Assembly: GCF_000455125.1 (NCBI RefSeq) | Contig: NZ_AUWR01000014.1 | Span: forward strand, 1-64,000 | Origin: Mycobacterium sp. UM_WGJ | GTDB lineage: Bacteria > Actinomycetota > Actinomycetes > Mycobacteriales > Mycobacteriaceae | Length of the DNA stretch: 64,000 nt | Direction of reading: 5' to 3' | Part shown: positions 24,928 to 37,233 of the stretch, in pieces | How positions within the stretch are numbered: position 1 is the first letter of the stretch | Layout: each line of letters begins with the position of its first letter | The notes under the pieces: model-generated | Database searches by the model: none | What the model saw: the letters and a program-made list of their open reading frames with translations, nothing else | What the model was told of the DNA's origin: nothing | Made by a program: the position numbers and the translations under genes

Positions 24928-26268
24928 GTGCTGGCCTCCGGTGCACACTCGCTCACGCGAAGAAGCGTGCTGCGCGGGGCCGGAGCGATCGGCGCAGCTG
25001 CGCTGTTGCCCGCGGCGTCGGCCTGCGGCAGTGATGACGACGCACTGACCTTCTTCTTCGCGGCCAACCCGGAAGAGGCCGACGCCCGAATGCGGATCGT
25101 CAACGCGTTCCAGCGCGAACACCCCGACATTCGGGTGCGCACCATTCTGGCCGGCGGGGATCCGACCCAGCAGATGTCGACGTTCTGCGCCGGTGGGAAA
25201 TGCCCGGATGTGCTGATGGCCTGGGAGTTCAACTACGCCGGACTTGCCGACCGCGGTGTGCTGGCAGACCTGAACATCCTGCTGGATCGGGATCGGCAGT
25301 TCGCGGCGGCGTTGCACGCCGACAGCATCCCCGCGCTCTACGAGACGTTCGGCTTCAACGGCGGCCAGTACGCGTTCCCGGAGCAGTGGTCGGGGGCTTT
25401 CCTGTTCTACAACACCCGGATCTTCGCCGAGGCCGGTGTGCCACCACCACCGGGTCGCTGGGACACGCCTTGGACTTTCGGCGAGTTCCTCGCCACCGCC
25501 GCCGCACTCACCCGACGATCCGGTGATGGCCGAGTCACCCAGTGGGGCTTCGTCGACACCTGGTCGCCGCCGTACTCCGCAGCACTGTTCGGCATGAACA
25601 ACGGGGTGCCGTGGGCGGTGCCGCGAGTCAACCCGACCCACCTGAACTTCGACAACGACGACTTTCTCGCCGGGATCCAGTTCTATGCAGACCTGTCAGT
25701 TGTGCACCGCGTAGCGCCCGCCGCCGCGGACACCCAGTCGATCTCCACGATGGGCCTGTTCACCGCTGGCAACGCGGCGATGGCACTCGGCGGACACTGG
25801 CGCTACCAGACCTTCGTCCAAGCCGACGATCTGGCATTCGACGTGGCGGTGCTGCCGACCGGACCGGCTGCCGCAGCCAAGGGCATGGCGGCCCGATCCG
25901 CGATCGGCAGCACCGGTCTGGCCATCGCCGCGGACAGCCGGCACCGGGAACAGGCCTGGGAATTCCTCAAATTCGCAGCGGGTCCGGTAGGACAGTCGCT
26001 GATCGGCAAGTCCGGGCTGTTCGTACCGGTGCTGCGCTCAGCGATCGACACACCCGGATTCACCGCCGCCCACACCGGGATCGGCAACCTTGCGGTGCTG
26101 ACCGGCGGCCCGGCGCATTCCGAAGGGCTGCCGATCTCCCCGGCCTGGCAGAAGGTCCACGCCCTGATGGACCGCGCAATCGGGCCGGTCCTGCGCGGTA
26201 AGCGGCCCGCTGCAACGCTGAAGACCGGCCTGTCGCCGCAGATCGACGAAGTGTTGGCCACCGCATGA
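24928..26268 (+). CDS. Carbohydrate ABC transporter substrate-binding lipoprotein (Rv2041c-like)
   Basis: The 446-aa extracellular solute-binding protein (family 1) has a Tat-type lipoprotein signal: twin arginine in LTRRSVLRGAGAIGAAALLP and a lipobox SAC near residue 31. The body shows typical sugar-binding sequence (NAFQREHPDIRVRTILAGGDP, EFNYAGLADRGVLADL, YAFPEQWSGAFLFYNTRIF). Processing by the Tat system fits the tatA-tatC genes in this window, but that is a general dependency. The open frame begins at 24841 over the previous gene; the GTG at 24928 is the first start after its stop. It leads an operon with two permeases and an ATPase. Confidence 0.88.
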   Translation: MLASGAHSLTRRSVLRGAGAIGAAALLPAASACGSDDDALTFFFAANPEEADARMRIVNAFQREHPDIRVRTILAGGDPTQQMSTFCAGGKCPDVLMAWEFNYAGLADRGVLADLNILLDRDRQFAAALHADSIPALYETFGFNGGQYAFPEQWSGAFLFYNTRIFAEAGVPPPPGRWDTPWTFGEFLATAAALTRRSGDGRVTQWGFVDTWSPPYSAALFGMNNGVPWAVPRVNPTHLNFDNDDFLAGIQFYADLSVVHRVAPAAADTQSISTMGLFTAGNAAMALGGHWRYQTFVQADDLAFDVAVLPTGPAAAAKGMAARSAIGSTGLAIAADSRHREQAWEFLKFAAGPVGQSLIGKSGLFVPVLRSAIDTPGFTAAHTGIGNLAVLTGGPAHSEGLPISPAWQKVHALMDRAIGPVLRGKRPAATLKTGLSPQIDEVLATA

Positions 26269-27149
26269 ATCCCACCCGGCGGCGCGCACGTGCTGGGCGC
26301 TGGTTCATCGCCCCGAACCTGGCCGCGGTCGCGGTGTTCATGGCGTTCCCGCTGGCTTTTTCGCTCTACATGAGCTTCCAGCGGTGGGATCTGTTCACCC
26401 CGCCGACGTTCGTCGGCGCCACGAACTATTGCGACCTGTTCACCGGCGATCCGTTGTTCGGCATCGCGGTCCGCAACACGACGGTGTTCACCCTGGGAAC
26501 CGTGATCCCGACGGTACTGATCAGCCTGGCGGTCGCGGGACTGCTGAATCGGAAGGTGAAGGGAATCGGCCTGTTTCGGGCCATTGCCTTCCTGCCGTTG
26601 GCGGTGTCCTCGGTGGTGATCGCGGTGGTGTGGCAGTTCGTGTTCAACACCGACAGCGGACTGCTCAACATCATGCTCAGCTGGTTCGGCATCGCACCGG
26701 TGCCGTGGCTCACCGAACCGCACTGGGCGATGGCCTCGTTGTGTCTGGTCAGCATCTGGAAGAGCGTGCCGTTCGCGACGGTGATTCTGCTGGCGGCCAT
26801 GCAGGGCGTGCCCGACTCCCTGTACGAGGCGGCCCGCATCGACGGCGCCGGCGAGGTGCGGCGCTTCGTGTCCATCACCGTGCCGATGATCCGCGGCGCG
26901 GTGTGGTTCGTGGTGGTGATCTCGGTGATCAACGCGTTCCAGGCCTTTGATCTGGTGTACGTGCTCACCGGCAGCAGTGGCGGCCCGGAAACCGGCACCT
27001 ACGTCCTGGCCATCATGCTGTTCCAGCAGGCCTTCGCCTTCTTGGACTTCGGGTATGCGTCCGCGCTGGCCTGGGTGATGTTTGCCGTGCTGCTGGTCCT
27101 GACCGTCGTCCAACTGCGCTTGTCACGCAGGAACGCGGTGGACCAGTGA
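26265..27149 (+). CDS. Sugar ABC transporter permease (Rv2040c-like, MalF/UgpA type)
   Basis: The 294-aa permease has six predicted helices and the conserved EAA loop (YEAARIDGAGEVRRFVSITVPMI, about residues 187-209). It forms the membrane channel with the following permease. It overlaps the substrate-binding gene by ATGA (26265-26268) and the next permease by 4 bp, so the three are translationally coupled. The sugar is unknown; in M. tuberculosis the Rv2041c-Rv2038c importer substrate is also not something I can state from sequence. Confidence 0.92.
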   Translation: MNPTRRRARAGRWFIAPNLAAVAVFMAFPLAFSLYMSFQRWDLFTPPTFVGATNYCDLFTGDPLFGIAVRNTTVFTLGTVIPTVLISLAVAGLLNRKVKGIGLFRAIAFLPLAVSSVVIAVVWQFVFNTDSGLLNIMLSWFGIAPVPWLTEPHWAMASLCLVSIWKSVPFATVILLAAMQGVPDSLYEAARIDGAGEVRRFVSITVPMIRGAVWFVVVISVINAFQAFDLVYVLTGSSGGPETGTYVLAIMLFQQAFAFLDFGYASALAWVMFAVLLVLTVVQLRLSRRNAVDQ

Positions 27150-27985
27150 CCGGCCCACCGGCACGGCACCGCATTGCCGGGCTGCTGGGCGTCTACGCGG
27201 GATTGGGCGCCGTCACCGCCTGCGCACTGTTCCCGATCCTGTGGGCGCTGTCGGGCTCACTGAAGCGCCAAGCCGAGATCAGCCAACCGATGTTGTTGCC
27301 GGCCCACCCGCAATGGTCGAACTACCTCGAGGTGTTCGCCCGAATGCCGTTCTGGCGGATGCTGTTGAACACCATTCTCTACGCCGGCTGCGTGACGGCC
27401 GGACAGGTGTTCTTCTGTTCGCTGGCCGGCTATGCCTTCGCTCGGCTGCCGTTCACCGGCCGTGACACCCTGTTCGTGCTGTATCTGGCCACCTTGATGG
27501 TGCCGTTGACGGTCACGGTGATCCCGCAGTTCATCTTGATGCGGGTGTTCGGGTGGACCGACACCATGTGGGCGATGATCATCCCCGGCCTGTTCGGCAG
27601 CGCGTTCGGCACCTATCTGATGCGACAGTTCTTCGCCACCGTGCCCATCGATCTGGAAGAGGCCGCGATCTTGGACGGGTGCTCACCGTGGGCGATCTAC
27701 TGGCGGATCCTGTTGCCGCACGCCAAACCTGCGGTGATGGTGCTGGCAGTGCTGACCTGGATCAACGTCTGGAATGACTTTCTGTGGCCGCTGCTGATGA
27801 TTCAGCGCAAGGGCATCGCCACCCTGACCCTCGGTTTGGTGTGGATGCAGGGGGAGTACGTCGCCGAGTGGCCGGTGCTGATGGCCGCGTCCATGCTGAT
27901 GCTGGCCCCGCTGGTGATCATCTATGCGATCGCCCAACGGGCCTTCGTCAGCGGGATCGCGGCCACGGGCTTCGGTGGACGGTAG
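27146..27985 (+). CDS. Sugar ABC transporter permease (Rv2039c-like, MalG/UgpE type)
   Basis: The 279-aa permease has six helices and an EAA motif (LEEAAILDGCSPWAIYWRILLPHAKPA, about residues 170-194). It pairs with the preceding permease. The GTG start overlaps the previous stop (GTGA at 27146-27149). The ATPase gene follows after 33 bp with its own AGGAG. Confidence 0.92.
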   Translation: MTGPPARHRIAGLLGVYAGLGAVTACALFPILWALSGSLKRQAEISQPMLLPAHPQWSNYLEVFARMPFWRMLLNTILYAGCVTAGQVFFCSLAGYAFARLPFTGRDTLFVLYLATLMVPLTVTVIPQFILMRVFGWTDTMWAMIIPGLFGSAFGTYLMRQFFATVPIDLEEAAILDGCSPWAIYWRILLPHAKPAVMVLAVLTWINVWNDFLWPLLMIQRKGIATLTLGLVWMQGEYVAEWPVLMAASMLMLAPLVIIYAIAQRAFVSGIAATGFGGR

Positions 27986-28018
27986 TCGGGAGACGGTGGA
28001 CGAAGTCAGGAGAACGCA

Positions 28019-29083
28019 GTGGCCTCAGTGACCTTCGCCTCGGTGACCCGGCACTATCCGGGCGCCGAGCGCCCCGCCCTGGACGCGTTGGATCTGGCGG
28101 TCACCGACGGCGAGTTCATGGTGCTGGTCGGACCGTCGGGGTGCGGCAAGACGACGACGCTGCGCATGCTGGCCGGCCTGGAACCCGTCGACGCCGGCCG
28201 GCTCTACATCGGCGATCGCGACGTCACCGCGACTGACCCCGGCCATCGCGACATCGCCATGGTGTTTCAGAACTACGCCCTGTATCCGCATATGACGGTG
28301 GCGCAGAACATGGGCTTCGCACTCAAAGTCGCCAAGACGCCGAAGGCCGAGATCCGCGCCAGGGTGGCCGAAGCCGCCCAGCTGCTGGGTCTGGCCGAAC
28401 TGTTGGGGCGCAAGCCGAAGGATCTCTCCGGCGGCGAACGCCAACGCGTCGCGATGGGCCGCGCGATCGTGCGCCGTCCGCAGGTCTTCTTGATGGACGA
28501 GCCACTGTCGAACCTGGACGCCATGCTGCGAGTGCAGACCCGTAACCAGATCGCCGAACTGCAGCGGCGACTGGGCATCACCACCGTCTATGTCACCCAC
28601 GATCAGGTGGAGGCCATGACGATGGGCGATCGGGTGGCGGTGTTGCGCGACGGCGTGCTGCAGCAGTGCGCCGCGCCCCGTGAGCTCTACCGCACCCCGG
28701 CCAATGTGTTCGTCGCCGGATTCATCGGGTCACCGGCGATGAACCTGTTCACCATTCCCGTCGTCGACGGCACGGTGACGCTGGGTGGCTGTGACATCGG
28801 CGTACCGAGGGCAATCGCTTCTGCGACATCGCAACTGATCGTGGGCATTCGGCCCGAGCACCTGCAGATCGCCGATCGCGGGATCGGTGCCGCGGTGGAC
28901 TTCGTCGAGGAACTGGGCGCCGACACCTACCTGTACGGCACGACGGATGACCCGCGGACCTCGCAGTCAGTGGTCGCCCGGGTTCCCGGTAGCACCGAAG
29001 TGCGCCGGGGAACCCGGCTGTCACTGGGCTTCGACGCGACCGATCTGCACTTCTTCGGCGTCGACGGCGCCCGGCTCGGCTGA
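28019..29083 (+). CDS. Sugar ABC transporter ATP-binding protein (Rv2038c-like, UgpC/MsmK/MalK type)
   Basis: The 354-aa ATPase powers the importer encoded upstream. Walker A is GPSGCGKTT (about residues 37-45), the Q-loop VFQNYALYPHM, signature LSGGERQRVAMGRA, Walker B VFLMDEPLSNLD and the switch His in VTHDQVEAM. C-terminal TOBE-type regulatory domains follow from about residue 235. AGGAG lies 7 nt upstream of the GTG. The last 63 bp overlap the 3' end of the oppositely oriented TDT transporter gene. Confidence 0.93.
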   Translation: MASVTFASVTRHYPGAERPALDALDLAVTDGEFMVLVGPSGCGKTTTLRMLAGLEPVDAGRLYIGDRDVTATDPGHRDIAMVFQNYALYPHMTVAQNMGFALKVAKTPKAEIRARVAEAAQLLGLAELLGRKPKDLSGGERQRVAMGRAIVRRPQVFLMDEPLSNLDAMLRVQTRNQIAELQRRLGITTVYVTHDQVEAMTMGDRVAVLRDGVLQQCAAPRELYRTPANVFVAGFIGSPAMNLFTIPVVDGTVTLGGCDIGVPRAIASATSQLIVGIRPEHLQIADRGIGAAVDFVEELGADTYLYGTTDDPRTSQSVVARVPGSTEVRRGTRLSLGFDATDLHFFGVDGARLG

Positions 29084-30153
29084 GCGACCGCGCGTCGCCC
29101 GGGCATTTCGCCCGGGCCCGAGGGTGACCGCCAGGTGGTGCAGCATCAGGACGAACACAACGGTCCAGGCGGTCAGCGCGATCCAGCTCTCGACCGAACC
29201 GATGTAGTAGACGATCGGCAGCCGGTCGGCCTGCCCCAGATAGTGGCTACCCACCCCGTACATGCCCAGCGGGAAAATCACGCTCCACCAGGGCGCTTCG
29301 TAACGAAGTGGGACACGATGCACGATATGGCGCCACACGCCGGCGGCGATCATCGGCGGGATCAGCCAGGTGCCGAACGCCCAGAACACCACCGACGTGC
29401 CGGCGATCAGACCGCGGGTGGCGTGCACCATCGGCGCTTCCGCCATCTCGACGATGTGAGCACCGGCCAGCACGGTGATCGCGGTGGCGCCCATCGCCAC
29501 CCAGTACTGCGGAACGAGATCCTCGGGGAGCAGCGGGTACAGCAACAGCCGCAGCGCGACAAAGATTCCGGCGGCGCCGTAGAGGAACACTCCGATCGAC
29601 CAGGAGACCACCGCGAGCAGCGCCAGGCTTTGGCGCCACGGCTCGGAAACCTCCACCTCGAGCACCGCCGCCAACACCGCGATGGACTGGCTGGCCACCA
29701 CCCAGATGAACCAGGTGCCGTTGGCCCGGCGCACCACCGGCCGCTCCGAGGTCCCCAGCACCGCGGTCCATGGGATTAGATAGCCCAGTACCAGCCAGGT
29801 CAGCGTGCTGACCACCAGCAGCCCGACCGCCACAGTGCTGTGCCCGTCGATGACCAGTCGCGCTCCCAGCACATTGGTGGCCGAGACGAAGGTGAAGAGC
29901 CCGAAGGCGCGCCCGGAATCGTAGAGATCGGCCAGGAACTCGCTCCGGTAAGCGATGACGCGCACCGTCGATACCACGATCAACACCAGGTAGGAGATCA
30001 CCGTCACCCACAGCAGCAGCACCGAAACCCAGTGAGATTCCTGGTGATGCATCGCGATCGACACCATGCCGCTGGCCATCACCAATGCGAAGTAGCCCGG
30101 GTTGAGCGTCCGGATCGCCTCGCGAATCCTAGTGGCCCCTGCCTGGGCGCGCA

Positions 30154-30154
<1 letters not shown>
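29021..30154 (-). CDS. TDT/SLAC1-family transporter (tellurite resistance / dicarboxylate type)
   Basis: The 377-aa integral membrane protein has about ten helices and the TDT opening (LNPGYFALVMASGMVSIA) with interspersed charged loops. Family members transport C4-dicarboxylates, sulfite, chloride or nitrate, or confer tellurite resistance; the substrate here is open. It starts on an ATGA overlap with the aconitase stop (30152-30155), so it is co-transcribed with acn. A dicarboxylate substrate would make metabolic sense, but that is inference. The polar C-tail overlaps the antisense importer ATPase gene by 63 bp. Confidence 0.82.
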
Positions 30155-32952
<2,798 letters not shown>

Positions 32953-33036
32953 GTGCGAGCCCTCCCACCGGTCGGATCTGTTATCACCGACCCTAGGTCG
33001 GCTTTACCGACGGGGCCAGGGGGAGTAGGCCCCCAA

Positions 33037-33369
33037 TCAGCCTTGCTGGGCCGCGCGCTCCAGCACCGGCCGCTTGTCCGGGCAGTAGGTGTTGACCGAG
33101 GCGCCGAGGAACTGCCAGGCCTGCGCCTGGTTGGTGCCCTTCTGCAAATTGGGGGTGATGAAGCGAACCGACTTGGCCGCGTCGCCGTCGACACCCTTGT
33201 CCAACCGCTCGCACACGATCTTGCCCAGCCAGGCGTTGTAGTCGCGCGGGCCGTAGATGCCGTAGGTGTGCAGTTCCCGGGCGAAATCGGTGTCAGGGTC
33301 GGCGTGAGCGGGCGCCGCCAGGCTCACGGCCAAGCCCAAGACCGCTGCGGCGAGGGTCGTCGATTTCAT
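33037..33369 (-). CDS. Secreted DUF732 domain protein
   Basis: The 110-aa exported protein has a Sec signal peptide (MKSTTLAAAVLGLAVSLAAPAHA, cleavage after about residue 23) and a small DUF732 domain with two cysteines (KIVCERLDKG and NTYCPDKR) that can form a disulfide, plus a conserved GxY...AWLGK pattern. DUF732 proteins are abundant in mycobacteria and have no assigned function. It is divergent from the M15-like gene across an AT-rich 206-bp gap. Confidence 0.85.
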   Translation of the reverse strand: MKSTTLAAAVLGLAVSLAAPAHADPDTDFARELHTYGIYGPRDYNAWLGKIVCERLDKGVDGDAAKSVRFITPNLQKGTNQAQAWQFLGASVNTYCPDKRPVLERAAQQG

Positions 33370-33575
33370 GAGATGCAGTGTAGACCCATCTGCTTAGGTG
33401 GTCTTCCTTTGCAGGTGCAGGCGGGGGAGGCCGGCGCGAGGCCGCGCTCACCTGCGCGAATCGCACACAATGTGGCGCCCGTCGCCCATTCGGATGTGAC
33501 GGGCAAAACAATAAGGAATTTATGAGGTTTATAAATTTGTGACTATTAGCCAAATTTCTCGTATTGTGTCTCCCC
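33370..33575. promoter_or_regulatory. AT-rich divergent promoter region
   Basis: This 206-bp gap separates the DUF732 gene from the M15-like gene. Positions 33508-33565 are strikingly A/T-rich for this genome. TATTGT at 33562-33567 lies 8 nt before the GTG at 33576, fitting a leaderless start. I see no riboswitch-like fold. Confidence 0.45.
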
Positions 33576-34211
33576 GTGGGCCGACACGAGTTAGCCAGCC
33601 AGCGCAAACGATCCTCGGTATTGATGGCGGCAGTCCTCGCACCAGCTGCATTGTTCTTTGCTGTGGGAGGTAGCGCCAATCCTGCGGTGCCGAAAGAATC
33701 CATTGCGGTGGTTGCTGAAGACAATTCACCAGGCGGTTTGCAGCTGGTAGCCGCACCGATAGTGACCCCGGAGACGGGCCCGCCGGCGCGGTTCGCCGTG
33801 GCCTCGCGGACGCGCACCGTGCCACGGTTCCTGCCCGCGGGAGTCGCCCCGGAGCGCGGACTGCAGGTCCGCACGATCCAGGCCGCTCGCAGCATCAGCG
33901 ACGCCTTTCCCGAGATCATGCAGATCGGCGGGGTGCGGGCCGATGCGCTGCGTTGGCACCCCAACGGGTTGGCGCTCGATGTGATGGTGCCCAACCCGGG
34001 CAGCCCCGAGGGCATCGCGCTCGGCGATGCGATCGTGGCCTACGTGATGGAGAACGCCGGCCGGTTCGGCCTGCAGGACGCCATCTGGCGCGGCGTCTAC
34101 TACACACCCGGCGGCGGAGCCCAGCGCGGCGGTTACGGCCACTACGACCACGTCCATGTCACCACCACCGGCGGCGGGTACCCCAGCGGTGCCGAGGTCT
34201 ACCTGCGCTGA
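33576..34211 (+). CDS. Secreted M15-like (ARB_07466-type) putative cell-wall protein
   Basis: The 211-aa protein has an N-terminal hydrophobic segment (about residues 15-34) serving as signal or anchor. A spacer follows, then a C-terminal domain (about 95-211) resembling the D-Ala-D-Ala carboxypeptidase-like fold. Candidate zinc ligands are in ALRWHPNGLALDVMV (His...Asp) and GHYDHVHVTTTGGG (HxxH). This domain also occurs at the end of mycobacterial resuscitation and cell-wall proteins. Peptidoglycan or muropeptide binding or hydrolysis is likely but unproven. An upstream TTG at 33564 is possible; the GTG at 33576 fits the promoter better. Confidence 0.75.
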   Translation: MGRHELASQRKRSSVLMAAVLAPAALFFAVGGSANPAVPKESIAVVAEDNSPGGLQLVAAPIVTPETGPPARFAVASRTRTVPRFLPAGVAPERGLQVRTIQAARSISDAFPEIMQIGGVRADALRWHPNGLALDVMVPNPGSPEGIALGDAIVAYVMENAGRFGLQDAIWRGVYYTPGGGAQRGGYGHYDHVHVTTTGGGYPSGAEVYLR

Positions 34212-34256
34212 CAGCGCGGCAATGCCAGCTCGGCGTTACCGGTCGAGGAATCGGCG

Positions 34257-35084
34257 TTACCGGTCGAGGAAGAAGTCCCTCAGCGGCTCCGGGCCACCCC
34301 CGTAGCCGGAGAAGTCCGTCACGCCGGCCTCCGCCAACACGTCGGCGTCGATGTAGCACTGGCCGCTGGCCTGGGCTGCCGGACGCCGCAGAATCTCCAC
34401 GGCGGCGTCGGCCATGATCTGCGGGCTGCGCGCCTTCTCCAGTAGCTCGCCGCCATCGGGGGAGTTGGCCACCGCGGAGGTCGCGATGTAGGTCTGGGGC
34501 CACAGGCAGTTGCAGGCGATTCCAGTGTCGGCATACTCAGCGGCCCAGCCCAGCGTCAACAACGTCATGCCGTATTTGGACAGCGTGTAGGACGGGTGCA
34601 CGCCCAACCAGTACGGGTTCAAGTTGATCGGGGGAGCGATCGTCAGGACGTGTGGCGCCGCGGACCTGCGTAGGTACGGCAGGCACGCCTTGGTCAGCAG
34701 GAACGTCCCGCGCACGTTGATGTCGTGCATGAGGTCAAACTTCTTGGCGGACAAATGTTCTGACGGCTCAGTCGCGATGGAGCTGGCGTTGTTGACGCAG
34801 ATGTCGATGCCACCGAACCTTTCCACCGCGGCGTCGACGGCGCGCTGCACGTCCTCCTCGCTGCGCACGTCGCCCACCACCGCCAGAGCCTTACCGCCGG
34901 CTTTCTCGATCTCGGCTGCCGCGGTGTGCACGGTGCCGGGCAGGCGCGGATGCGGCTCGGCTGTCTTGGCCAGCAGCACCACGTTGGCGCCCAGTCGTGC
35001 CGCACCCAGTCCCACGGCCAGCCCGATACCGCGGCTTGCGCCGGACACCACCATGGTGCGGCCGGAGAATTCGGTGCCTGCCAC
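34257..35084 (-). CDS. Short-chain dehydrogenase (HSDL2-like)
   Basis: The 275-aa SDR has TGxxxGIG-type MVVSGASRGIGLAVGL, NNAS (CVNNASSIATEPSE) and a catalytic region in which the usual Ser is less clear (VLTIAPPINLNPYWLGVHPSYTLSKYGMTLL, with YxxxK). The nucleotide-binding variation and the long loop match hydroxysteroid-dehydrogenase-like protein 2 type enzymes. The GTG at 35084 is selected because AAGGAG lies about 7 nt upstream and the upstream frame is not SDR-like. The TetR gene lies upstream in the same orientation, so it is a plausible regulator. Confidence 0.82.
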   Translation of the reverse strand: MAGTEFSGRTMVVSGASRGIGLAVGLGAARLGANVVLLAKTAEPHPRLPGTVHTAAAEIEKAGGKALAVVGDVRSEEDVQRAVDAAVERFGGIDICVNNASSIATEPSEHLSAKKFDLMHDINVRGTFLLTKACLPYLRRSAAPHVLTIAPPINLNPYWLGVHPSYTLSKYGMTLLTLGWAAEYADTGIACNCLWPQTYIATSAVANSPDGGELLEKARSPQIMADAAVEILRRPAAQASGQCYIDADVLAEAGVTDFSGYGGGPEPLRDFFLDR

Positions 35085-35195
35085 CTGCTGACTCCTTGTC
35101 GTCGATGCGCGGGGAGTGGCGGACCTTCCGGTTGGATTCGCCCGCCCCACGTCCGGCCGCAAGCGTGACAGTTTGACGCAGAATTGTAAAGTTCC

Positions 35196-35825
35196 TCAGG
35201 CGGCCGCGGGCGCCTTGAGTGCGGCCGCCAGCATGGTCGCCGTCAGCCGCACCATCGCCTCGCGATCCGCGGTCGCGGGCCGCTGCAAGGCGATTCGCAG
35301 GCAGGCGCTCGACGTCACCCCCATGGTCACGAACACCAGGTCGTCCAACTCCGCGGGTGAGAGATCGGGACGGGACCGGCTCGGGATCACGCTGCCCAGC
35401 GGCAACAGGCTGCGCTCGATCTCGTCCATCGCGGTGTGGTTGAGGTAGGGCGGCAGATCGAAAGATGAGGATGTCAGCGCCGCCAGCAGAATCGGGGCGT
35501 GCTGCTCATAGACGGTCGTCAGCGTGTCGACGATCAGCAATGCCGCCGCGTCGACCTCGAGGTCGATCGCCTGTCCAACAGTGCGGACCAGCTGGAACGA
35601 GATGTCGCGGGTGGCGGCATCCACCAGCTCGGCGATGATCGCCGCGCGATCCGGAAAATACCGGTAGACAGTGCCGATACTGACGTGTGCCGTGTCCGCG
35701 ATGCTCTGCGTGGTCAGCGTTTCGACACCACGGCGCGCGATCAGCTGACGGGCGGTCTCGAGCAGGCGGCTGCGCATCTCGCGGGCGCGCTGCTGCTGCG
35801 GCCGCGACCGTGTCTGTGCGGGCAT
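35196..35825 (-). CDS. TetR family transcriptional regulator
   Basis: The 209-aa regulator has an N-terminal HTH (about residues 17-65: RSRLLETARQLIARRGVETLTTQSIADTAHVSIGTVYRYFPDRAAII) and a helical ligand-binding C-domain. It begins 58 bp from the divergent MpaB-type oxygenase gene and lies upstream of the SDR gene on the same strand. It may regulate both; no clear palindrome was identified in the gap. Confidence 0.88.
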   Translation of the reverse strand: MPAQTRSRPQQQRAREMRSRLLETARQLIARRGVETLTTQSIADTAHVSIGTVYRYFPDRAAIIAELVDAATRDISFQLVRTVGQAIDLEVDAAALLIVDTLTTVYEQHAPILLAALTSSSFDLPPYLNHTAMDEIERSLLPLGSVIPSRSRPDLSPAELDDLVFVTMGVTSSACLRIALQRPATADREAMVRLTATMLAAALKAPAAA

Positions 35826-35882
35826 GGCACCCCCAAATAAAAGTGAGTAGTAACTGAGCTGTTCTCATGTTTCCATAGCGGT

Positions 35883-37091
35883 ATGGCAAATGTGCCCAAT
35901 GTCCCCAATGCCGACCTGGCCATCACGCGATACGGCCAGGCCGGCCGGGACTGGATCGCCGGGACACAGCTCGCCGATCCGCTGGCCGATGCCGTGGTCG
36001 CCGACTTCGCCACGCTGCCCCGCGGGGCGGGGATGGCCATGTTTCGGGCTGCGCTCCAGCACGGCATCGACGCGGTCGAATCGCCACCGGAGTCGCTGCG
36101 GGCATTGTTCGACGAGATCGATCACGAGCCCGACTGGCTCGACCACGACCGCCTGGATCGCGCTGCGGGCCATATCGTGCGCCACACTGCGTCCTACGGC
36201 ATCGTTTTGGGTGCGGCCTCGTTAACGTCTGGCGCCATGAACGCCGCCGCCGGCATGCCGTTGGTGCTGACCGGTCGCTACACCAGCCAGGCGGCCGTGC
36301 GGTCGATCGAAGTCGGCGCATGGCTGGAGGAGATCCTGACGCCCGGCGGGCTGCGGCGCCACGGTGCCGGCGTGGCCACGACATTGCGGGTCCGCATTAT
36401 TCATGCGTTCGTCCGGCGTCATCTGCTCGCCGAAGGCGACTGGAACAATGCTGCGTGGGGTGCCCCCATTCCACAGAGCTACATGGCGTTCACCATCGTC
36501 GAGTTCGGCCGAATCGCTCTGGCGGCAATGCACCAACTGGGTGTTCGTTATAAGCGAGAAGAACTCGACGACATCTACCACTTCTGGCGTTACGTTGGTC
36601 GGCTCAACGGCGTTGCGGACGAACTGAATCCGGCAACCGAAGCCGATCAGATCCGGATCGCCGAGCTGTACGCGCTCACCGCGGTGGAACCCGACAAAGA
36701 AGATCGCGACTTCGTCCGCGCACTGACGCACGACTACCTGGCGCGTGAGATTGCCGAGCTGCTGCCCTTCGCGGGATCCTGGAAGCATCGGTTGGGTGTC
36801 AACATCATCAGCGGTATGACCCGGGCGTTTCTCGGTGATGCCAACGCCAGCCGCCTGGGCGTGGCGGACACGCCGTTCAAATACCTGCCGCGGGTACTCG
36901 GACCGGCCGTCGGCGGGGTCAATCAGGTGCTGGCGCGCATTCCCGGGGTCAACGAACTGCGGACCCGACGTGCGCTGGCCAACTACCCGCTGCTGATGGC
37001 CCAACAACGGCAGCGCTACGGGGTACACCACGACCTGGTGGATGCCGCGCCCGACAATGGCGGCCATCCCGCCGCGGTGCGCTCCGGGTAG
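35883..37091 (+). CDS. MpaB/Lcp-type oxygenase family protein (DUF2236)
   Basis: The 402-aa protein belongs to the DUF2236 family that includes fungal MpaB and latex-clearing protein Lcp, haem-dependent oxygenases. Typical regions are EPDWLDHDRLDRAAGHI, the segment LRVRIIHAFVRRHLLAEGDWN with the candidate haem-neighbourhood Arg/His, and GVPIPQ-like AWGAPIPQSYMAF followed by VEFGRIALAA. Mycobacteria encode many such proteins; most act on unknown lipids. It is divergent from the TetR gene. Confidence 0.82.
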   Translation: MANVPNVPNADLAITRYGQAGRDWIAGTQLADPLADAVVADFATLPRGAGMAMFRAALQHGIDAVESPPESLRALFDEIDHEPDWLDHDRLDRAAGHIVRHTASYGIVLGAASLTSGAMNAAAGMPLVLTGRYTSQAAVRSIEVGAWLEEILTPGGLRRHGAGVATTLRVRIIHAFVRRHLLAEGDWNNAAWGAPIPQSYMAFTIVEFGRIALAAMHQLGVRYKREELDDIYHFWRYVGRLNGVADELNPATEADQIRIAELYALTAVEPDKEDRDFVRALTHDYLAREIAELLPFAGSWKHRLGVNIISGMTRAFLGDANASRLGVADTPFKYLPRVLGPAVGGVNQVLARIPGVNELRTRRALANYPLLMAQQRQRYGVHHDLVDAAPDNGGHPAAVRSG

Positions 37092-37233
37092 CAGCTCTGC
37101 GCCGGCAACGGCGTCCACCACTCGCTAACCTTCTCGGGCATGCCTTGCACCGGTGATTGTGAAACCGCCTGAGTGGGTAGTAGTCCCATGATCACGTCCA
37201 GCTTCGAGTGGACGCTTCTGATGGGAGGATTCG

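Noticed and set aside
33370-33575. c-di-AMP (ydaO-type) riboswitch before the M15-like cell-wall gene
   Set aside because: Such riboswitches precede some actinobacterial cell-wall genes, but the conserved motifs were not found and the gene appears leaderless.
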